From an uncultured Candidatus Melainabacteria bacterium (GTDB lineage Bacteria > Cyanobacteriota > Vampirovibrionia > Gastranaerophilales > Gastranaerophilaceae): a stretch of 10,220 nt of DNA. The notes below the pieces were generated by a model. It saw nothing but the letters and a program-made list of their open reading frames with translations. It ran no database searches and had not been told where the DNA came from. The position numbers and the translations under genes are program-made. The stretch is from assembly GCA_934675695.1 (NCBI GenBank), contig CAKURN010000033.1, forward strand, positions 1-10,220, written 5' to 3'. Below are positions 5,762 through 10,220 of this stretch, piece by piece (the first letter of the stretch is position 1; each line of letters begins with the position of its first letter).

Positions 5762-7143
5762 TTATAGAGTTCGTAGCCGTTTTTGTAAGCGTCAAAAGTC
5801 GTTCCTTTATTGTAAACTTCAGGAAAATTGTATTTGCTAATTGTATATGCAATGTTATCGTTTTCGTTGTAATATTTCAAAAATGATTTTTTTGGATAAA
5901 ACAAAAACAAAATCTTGTCATTTTTTTTCATTCCCATTTCATTCATCGCCAAAATAGGAAGTCTTTGCCCTTCTGTTCTGACTAATCTAATTGCAGAAGT
6001 GTGAGAAACTATAATAAAAAATAACGACATAAAAGCATAAACCGTCAAAAGCACGACTCTTGTGTTTTTATTTGATATATAGTTTAGACCGACTGCAGCC
6101 AAAAGTATCAAAATAGGATAAAGTTCGGTTAAATATTTTGTCAAAAATATGATTTTTCCTGCAATTGAAGCAATCAAAATAGTTAAAAAAGTAGTAGAAA
6201 ACAAAACAAGGAGGTATTTGTTTATTCTTTTTGATTCTAGAAATATTGCTTTTACGATTAAAAATAGAGCAATTCCAGCTGGTATTATTGCAAACAATAT
6301 AAAACCTATATTCATTTCTCCTGTTGGCGAAATTATTTGATTATAGAAGCTTTTTGGCGAATTTGTAAGGTTTTTTAATACAGGTGAAAACAAATCCGTA
6401 AAATAGAAAAATATCTTTGACCAGTTGAAAGGTGCCCACCACTGAGAAAAATAAGTAGGGTGAACAAATATTTTTAATATAAATGGCACTATAGGCACGC
6501 ACAAAACCAAGCCTGCAAGAATTTTTTTATAAGAATCGTCTTCTTTTTTCTTTTTTTGACGAAATGCAATTAGTGCAAAAATATTAAACAATACAAACAC
6601 AAAACCTATCGTATGTTCTAAAATCAACAAAACTGAAAAAATACTGAGCCAAGTCGCATTTTTCTTTGACGGAGCTTCGTACATTTTTATTGAAAATAAC
6701 AAAACAAAAGAACTCAACAAAAATATCATCGAATAAATTCTTACTTCTTGAGAAAAATAAATCAAAAAAGAACTGATTGCACTAATAAAAGCACAAGTCA
6801 AACCTATTTTTGTCGATAAATCTTTTGTTTGGTAATTTTTTCCAACAAAATACATAACTAAACAACCGCACAAATTCGGCACCAAAGACGACATTCTAAG
6901 CATATAGTCAGAATTTTTGAATATCATCATCCACGCTTTTAAGTAAAAATAATGCAAAGGTGCATGACAGTTTGATTTTATACCTTCAAAAAAATCAAAT
7001 GGAAATTTAAGCATCGAAATCGTATAAACTACATACTCGTCATTCCATAACCCTTCAGGTTTATTTAAATTCCACAATCTAAATAGCAAACCCAAAAGCA
7101 AAATCAATATTAATATTACTTTGTTGTCTTTTAAAATACTCAT
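5749..7143 (-). CDS. Membrane glycosyltransferase, GT39 / PMT_2 (ArnT-like) family
   Basis: Polytopic enzyme of the family that transfers sugars from a lipid carrier (polyprenyl phosphate) on the outer face of the cytoplasmic membrane. It is 464 residues with about 10-11 hydrophobic segments. The first TM helix (residues 8-24) is followed by the first-loop motif GLWNDEYVVY, whose D35/E36 pair matches the conserved acidic site of the family, then HAPLHYFYLKAW (from about residue 60) and the conserved SQEVRIYSM after TM3. The tail after residue about 400 is a soluble domain starting MGMKKNDKILFLF. The frame stops at 5749-5751 directly inside a T9 tract, while the continuation lies in the neighbouring frame; a T10 tract would yield one protein of 560 residues. 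ATG at 7143 has no good Shine-Dalgarno but a promoter lies directly before it. Acceptor unknown; likely lipid A, a surface glycan or a glycoprotein. Confidence 0.85.
   Translation of the reverse strand: MSILKDNKVILILILLLGLLFRLWNLNKPEGLWNDEYVVYTISMLKFPFDFFEGIKSNCHAPLHYFYLKAWMMIFKNSDYMLRMSSLVPNLCGCLVMYFVGKNYQTKDLSTKIGLTCAFISAISSFLIYFSQEVRIYSMIFLLSSFVLLFSIKMYEAPSKKNATWLSIFSVLLILEHTIGFVFVLFNIFALIAFRQKKKKEDDSYKKILAGLVLCVPIVPFILKIFVHPTYFSQWWAPFNWSKIFFYFTDLFSPVLKNLTNSPKSFYNQIISPTGEMNIGFILFAIIPAGIALFLIVKAIFLESKRINKYLLVLFSTTFLTILIASIAGKIIFLTKYLTELYPILILLAAVGLNYISNKNTRVVLLTVYAFMSLFFIIVSHTSAIRLVRTEGQRLPILAMNEMGMKKNDKILFLFYPKKSFLKYYNENDNIAYTISKYNFPEVYNKGTTFDAYKNGYELYKVFF
5751..5759 (-). repeat. Homopolymeric tract (T9 on coding strand) at the frameshift
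   Basis: Nine consecutive A on the plus strand are nine T in the coding direction of the glycosyltransferase. With nine T the frame ends KVFF-stop. With ten (or seven) T it continues into LNQQEAKKC and the open C-terminal segment. Mononucleotide tracts of this length in surface-glycan genes are classic sites of slipped-strand phase variation, of transcriptional slippage, and of sequencing error; the sequence alone cannot separate these. Confidence 0.85.
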
Positions 7144-7149
7144 ACAAAA

Positions 7150-7178
7150 ATTCTATCAAATTCCTTGCTTATTGTCAT
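7150..7178 (-). promoter_or_regulatory. Promoter of the GT39-type gene
   Basis: On the minus strand a -35 ATGACA (7178-7173) and a -10 TAGAAT (7155-7150) are separated by exactly 17 nt; each matches consensus at five of six positions. Only 6 nt separate the -10 from ATG at 7143, so transcription is predicted to begin at or next to the start codon. It implies that the gene is not simply read through from the gene at 7220-8893. Confidence 0.5.
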
Positions 7179-7219
7179 TGAAAAATAAAAAAATCATTCA
7201 AACGACAGTGATTTTGATA

Positions 7220-8893
7220 TTAATTTAAATCTATTTTTAACAGTATAGAATTTTCAGCTTCTTTTGTTTTGACTGCAGGGGGTTTCATACGTTTTATTGT
7301 ATCGGTTACGACTTTTTTTGCCGTATCATCAACTATTCTAGAACCTGAAGTTTGGTATGTATCTACTTTTAAAACGTTACCGTTAGATCCTAATATTACT
7401 TCTACTATTGCAACTTTGTTTGTTGGAACATCGTTTACAAGAAGCAAATCGTTTTGCAAATTCAATTTAATGTTTTTTCCTGACATTTTCAGATATTTTG
7501 CAAAAGCGTCAGATTGTACAAGAGTCTGCGGAGCTTCCCAAGCAACTTTTGAAATAGTCGGGCTATAAGTAGGTTTTGTAGAAATAGGTTGATTAATCGT
7601 ATAATCATCAAAAGAATTTTGATTTTGTTTTGGAATAAGTCTGGCATTTCCGTTTGCAGGAGGAAGATCATACTCCAAACTGTAATCGTTTTTGTTGTAT
7701 TCATCCATTTCTTCTAACTGTTGTTTTTGTTCCATCACATCATTTGCACCACTGATAGAAATCAGAGCGAAACTACCCAAAACCAAAAACAAAGTTATAG
7801 TAACAAGAATAAACCTTTTGTTTTTTGCTTGCATCATTGTTTTTAGTGCAGGAAGCTCTATTTTTGGCATTTCATTAAAAATTGTACTTATTATTTTTTT
7901 GGTTACTACGTTTTTGTTTCCTTTTTTTGGAATATCAAACATTTGAACCGTTTTTAGTTTGTTTTTTTCGTTTTCATCAGCAGGATAAATCGTTTCTATG
8001 TCGATATTTTCAGGCTTAGGAGGAGTAAAAGGTAATTGCTTCTTTTCTTTGTTTTGAATATATTGTTCTTCTTCTTTTTTGATTTCTTCTCTATCTTTTT
8101 GTTTTATAGCTTCTTCCAGTGACATTTTTTCATTATCATCAATTTCATCTTTCAAAATAGAAATATCAGAATTTTTTCTATCTTCGTATTTTTTCATCAA
8201 TTGTGGATAATAATGGATATTGTCTGCTAATTTTTCAAATTCCATCACATCAATAAAACGTGCCCTGCAGCTGTCACAATTCATCAAATGCTGGATTAGC
8301 TGACGTTTATACACAGAAGACAAGTCATTATCAATAAATTTTAAAAACAATCCCAAACAATCAATATGCTTTCCAAGCATTGTTTTTGTAGGTATTGAAC
8401 GTTTTGTGAGATTGTAAAATCTTTCTACTCCAAAAATCATATCTAATGTAGGATAATAGAATTTTGAATCATGGGAACAGTTTAGGATATTTTTGCCTTC
8501 TATAAAGCCGATTATTTTAGCTTCTTTTATTCTTGAACCTATTTGTACAACAAGATAAAAATGAGGCAAAATCTCCATATCAACGTGGATTTTTGGTATT
8601 TTTATTGTTTTTTCTTTAAACAATGTAATAACATCAATCCTATAATTTCCATAATACAAGTCTGCAATTCTAAATTCTTCAAACAAAAATGGAACTTTAT
8701 AGACACTTCTTTTGTTATCGATTTTTATCTTTTTAAAAAGCAAAAACTGACGAGCACAGTTTATCCCTAAATAATCAATCAAAGCCCTTTTTCTAATTTG
8801 CTCGCTACTAAGTGCAGAAGCTAAAACCTTTGCTTCATAAGCATCATCATTGGTTATTTCTATTATTTCAGTTTCTTGCGTCAGCATTACCAT
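7220..8893 (-). CDS. DUF1822-like / zinc-finger / TM / TonB-like C-terminal domain protein
   Basis: A 557-residue protein from ATG at 8893. Residues about 30-135 resemble DUF1822 (RALIDYLGINCARQFL, then FRIADLYY, then HFYLVVQIGSRIKEAKIIGFIEG). An HX3CX2C motif follows (H202, C206, C209), the zinc signature of anti-sigma ZAS domains; H176 and C179 upstream could supply another ligand. Next is a charged, proline-containing linker (about 235-345), one TM helix (360-381, preceded by KNKR, so N-in/C-out), an Asn/Gln/Pro-rich stretch, and a TonB C-terminal-like domain (461-557, with VEVILGSNGNVLKVDTYQTSG and RMKPPAV). The topology is that of a transmembrane anti-sigma factor or regulator with an envelope-facing TonB-C-like domain; true TonB function is doubtful because the N-terminus is not a bare anchor. 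No sigma factor or ExbB/ExbD gene is in view. A GTG at 8920 would add nine residues but lies upstream of the likely -10 box; ATG at 8887 is a third option. Confidence 0.8.
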   Translation of the reverse strand: MVMLTQETEIIEITNDDAYEAKVLASALSSEQIRKRALIDYLGINCARQFLLFKKIKIDNKRSVYKVPFLFEEFRIADLYYGNYRIDVITLFKEKTIKIPKIHVDMEILPHFYLVVQIGSRIKEAKIIGFIEGKNILNCSHDSKFYYPTLDMIFGVERFYNLTKRSIPTKTMLGKHIDCLGLFLKFIDNDLSSVYKRQLIQHLMNCDSCRARFIDVMEFEKLADNIHYYPQLMKKYEDRKNSDISILKDEIDDNEKMSLEEAIKQKDREEIKKEEEQYIQNKEKKQLPFTPPKPENIDIETIYPADENEKNKLKTVQMFDIPKKGNKNVVTKKIISTIFNEMPKIELPALKTMMQAKNKRFILVTITLFLVLGSFALISISGANDVMEQKQQLEEMDEYNKNDYSLEYDLPPANGNARLIPKQNQNSFDDYTINQPISTKPTYSPTISKVAWEAPQTLVQSDAFAKYLKMSGKNIKLNLQNDLLLVNDVPTNKVAIVEVILGSNGNVLKVDTYQTSGSRIVDDTAKKVVTDTIKRMKPPAVKTKEAENSILLKIDLN

Positions 8894-8903
8894 TTTCCCT
8901 GTT

Positions 8904-8909
8904 ATTATA
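8904..8909 (-). promoter_or_regulatory. -10 element for the DUF1822/TonB-like gene
   Basis: A perfect TATAAT on the minus strand (8909 to 8904) lies 10 nt before ATG at 8893, with AGGG between them (8900-8897). No convincing -35 is seen at 17 nt (that position reads GCATGC). If used, the leader would be only about 4 nt to ATG 8893, or about 10 nt to ATG 8887, and the GTG at 8920 would not be transcribed. Confidence 0.4.
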
Positions 8910-8990
8910 TAATTTGACACATAATTGCATGCTTTTCAAAGAAAATAACTTTTTTTATAAACTTTTGTTGCTTTTCTTAATAATTATTTT

Positions 8991-9019
8991 GTTACATTTT
9001 TGATTTTTTGTTATAGAAT
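8991..9019 (+). promoter_or_regulatory. glyS promoter
   Basis: A -35-like GTTACA (8991-8996) and a -10 TAGAAT (9014-9019) are separated by 17 nt in the 135-bp divergent region before glyS. The -10 ends 9 nt before ATG at 9029, predicting a leader of about 3 nt, and no Shine-Dalgarno is visible. The -10 is the same TAGAAT hexamer as in front of the GT39-type gene. Confidence 0.45.
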
Positions 9020-9028
9020 TTAATTACT

Positions 9029-10220
9029 ATGAAAAAAGACTTATTATTAGAAATTTTGGTTCAAGAATTACCATACAAATTCATTCCCAGTGCAATAAAA
9101 CAACTGGAAACATCATTTAAAAATTTATTCACAGAAAACGCTCTATCGTATGACAAAATCAATGTTTATGCAACACCCAGACGTTTGGCTGTTATAGTAA
9201 ACGGTTTAATGACTACCCAAGAAACCATCAAAAAAAGTGCAAAAGGACCTATTTTGTCTATCGCAAAAAACGAAAAAGGTGAATACAGCCCCGCTGCTAT
9301 TGGTTTTGCAAAGAAAAACGGTATAGAAGTTTCTGATTTATTTGAAAAAGACAATTATATTTGGGCAAATATAGAAATAAAAGGAAAATCAGTCCAAGAA
9401 ATCCTAAAAAACAACATTGAAGATTTAATTCTAAAATTGCAAGGCTCACATTTTATGCGTTGGCAATACAACAGCGAAAAATTTTCTCGCCCGATAGAAA
9501 ATATTGTTGCTTTACTAGATGAAGAAGTTGTTGAGCTTGAAATTCTAGGCAAAAAATCAACAAACAAAACTTTTGGACACAGATTTTCAAAAAATCACGA
9601 TTTAACAATCAAGAATCCAAATTCATACATAGAAACCCTAAAAACAGGGAATGTTTTTGTTGACCAAAACGAAAGACAAGAATTAATCTTAAAAACAACA
9701 AAAGAATGTGCAGAAAAAAATAACCTCGTTGTAAAATTTGATGACACAGATGAACTTTTAGAAGAAGTTACATACATTACAGAATATCCTGTTCCTGTTT
9801 TGTGTGAATTTAACGAAAGATATCTAAAAATTCCTGATATAGTAACAACAACGGTTATGATTTGTCACCAAAGATATTTTCCACTTTGGGATAAAAATGG
9901 AAAATTATCCAACAAATTCATTACTATTGCAAATTATGTAGGTGATGATTTTGAAAACATCAAAAAAGGCAACCAAAGAGTAGTTGCAGCAAGACTGGAA
10001 GATGGTATTTTCTTTTTTGAAGAAGATACAAAAACAAAATTAATCGACAAATTAGACAATCTAAAAGGAATGACTTTCCAAAAAGGATTGGGGACTTTGT
10101 TTGATAAAACACAACGCATAATAAAATTATCAGATAAAATTGCAGACTCTATAAATTACCAAGACAAAGCAAAACTAGAAAGATGTGCAACACTATCAAA
10201 ATGCGATTTGTCTACAAAAC
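9029..10220 (+). CDS. glyS: Glycyl-tRNA synthetase beta subunit (3' end missing)
   Basis: Beta subunit of the bacterial alpha2beta2 glycyl-tRNA synthetase, which charges tRNA-Gly; the beta chain contributes tRNA recognition and binding. 397 of the usual about 690 residues are visible before the window ends, with no internal stop. Recognisable blocks are the N-terminal LLLEILVQELPYKFIP, the TPRRLAV segment (about residue 50), KGP, the MRWQ and FSRPIENIVAL region (about 145-160), GHRF, VTYITEYPVPVLCEF, MICHQRYFPL and AARLEDGIFFFEED. The start follows a promoter-like element with almost no leader and no Shine-Dalgarno. The gene directly upstream is divergent, so glyQ (alpha subunit), often adjacent upstream, is not in the usual place. 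Confidence 0.95.
   Translation, partial: MKKDLLLEILVQELPYKFIPSAIKQLETSFKNLFTENALSYDKINVYATPRRLAVIVNGLMTTQETIKKSAKGPILSIAKNEKGEYSPAAIGFAKKNGIEVSDLFEKDNYIWANIEIKGKSVQEILKNNIEDLILKLQGSHFMRWQYNSEKFSRPIENIVALLDEEVVELEILGKKSTNKTFGHRFSKNHDLTIKNPNSYIETLKTGNVFVDQNERQELILKTTKECAEKNNLVVKFDDTDELLEEVTYITEYPVPVLCEFNERYLKIPDIVTTTVMICHQRYFPLWDKNGKLSNKFITIANYVGDDFENIKKGNQRVVAARLEDGIFFFEEDTKTKLIDKLDNLKGMTFQKGLGTLFDKTQRIIKLSDKIADSINYQDKAKLERCATLSKCDLSTK

Noticed and set aside
7173..7207. Imperfect hairpin (TGTC-A-TTGAA with TTCAA-AC-GACA) between the DUF1822/TonB-like gene and the GT39-type gene as a terminator.
   Set aside because: The stem is weak and interrupted, the loop is long, and no T tract follows on the minus strand; one arm is simply the -35 region of the GT39-type promoter.
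7269..7946. Plus-strand open frames opposite the DUF1822/TonB-like gene.
   Set aside because: They are antisense shadows of a well-supported gene, with no family resemblance or ribosome site.
8894..8920. GTG at 8920 as the start of the DUF1822/TonB-like protein.
   Set aside because: It lies upstream of the perfect TATAAT at 8909-8904, so it would not be in the transcript from that promoter; ATG at 8893 or 8887 is more likely.

Overview
The window is an AT-rich bacterial chromosome segment (roughly 30% G+C by eye) made mostly of housekeeping genes around a glycan-assembly island. My best guess at the source is a non-photosynthetic cyanobacterial relative (Vampirovibrionia/Melainabacteria, Gastranaerophilales type). 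The main clue is the gene at 7220-8893, whose N-terminal part reads like DUF1822, a domain I know almost only from Cyanobacteria. The separate glyS and the low G+C fit but do not prove this.

Layout. At 1-833 (+) is the 3' part of a homocitrate synthase-like HMGL/DRE-TIM enzyme, followed 17 nt later by miaB (851-2164, +), probably in one operon. A small secreted protein gene (2181-2453, -) converges on miaB. It is divergent from serC (2548-3639, +), which has a clear promoter, Shine-Dalgarno sequence and rho-independent terminator and looks like a one-gene unit. Next come two convergent glycosyltransferase genes. A two-domain GT2-type gene (3726-5446, +) is broken near its N-terminus by an apparent internal deletion with a frame change beside an A7 run. 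A membrane GT39/PMT_2-type glycosyltransferase (5462-7143, -) is interrupted near its C-terminus by a one-base frame problem in a 9-base T tract (coding strand). Upstream of it is an unusual one-TM protein (7220-8893, -): DUF1822-like domain, HX3CX2C zinc-finger motif, linker, TM helix and TonB-like C-terminal domain. Divergent from that is glyS (9029 to the window end, +), glycyl-tRNA synthetase beta subunit, cut off by the window.

How they fit together. miaB and glyS serve translation, serC serves serine and PLP biosynthesis, and the first gene serves acyl-CoA/2-oxoacid condensation. The two glycosyltransferases probably work on a surface glycan: the GT2 type on nucleotide sugars in the cytoplasm, the GT39 type on lipid-linked sugars on the outer face of the membrane. 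Both are disrupted at or next to homopolymeric A/T runs, which suggests either phase-variable (contingency) genes or decay or assembly error. The DUF1822/zinc-finger/TM/TonB-C protein has the topology of a membrane anti-sigma factor and is the most unusual protein here.

No tRNA, rRNA, CRISPR array, insertion sequence or prophage gene is visible. There is no gene-free stretch above 300 bases; the largest gaps are the 135-bp divergent promoter region at 8894-9028, the 94-bp one at 2454-2547, and 3640-3725.
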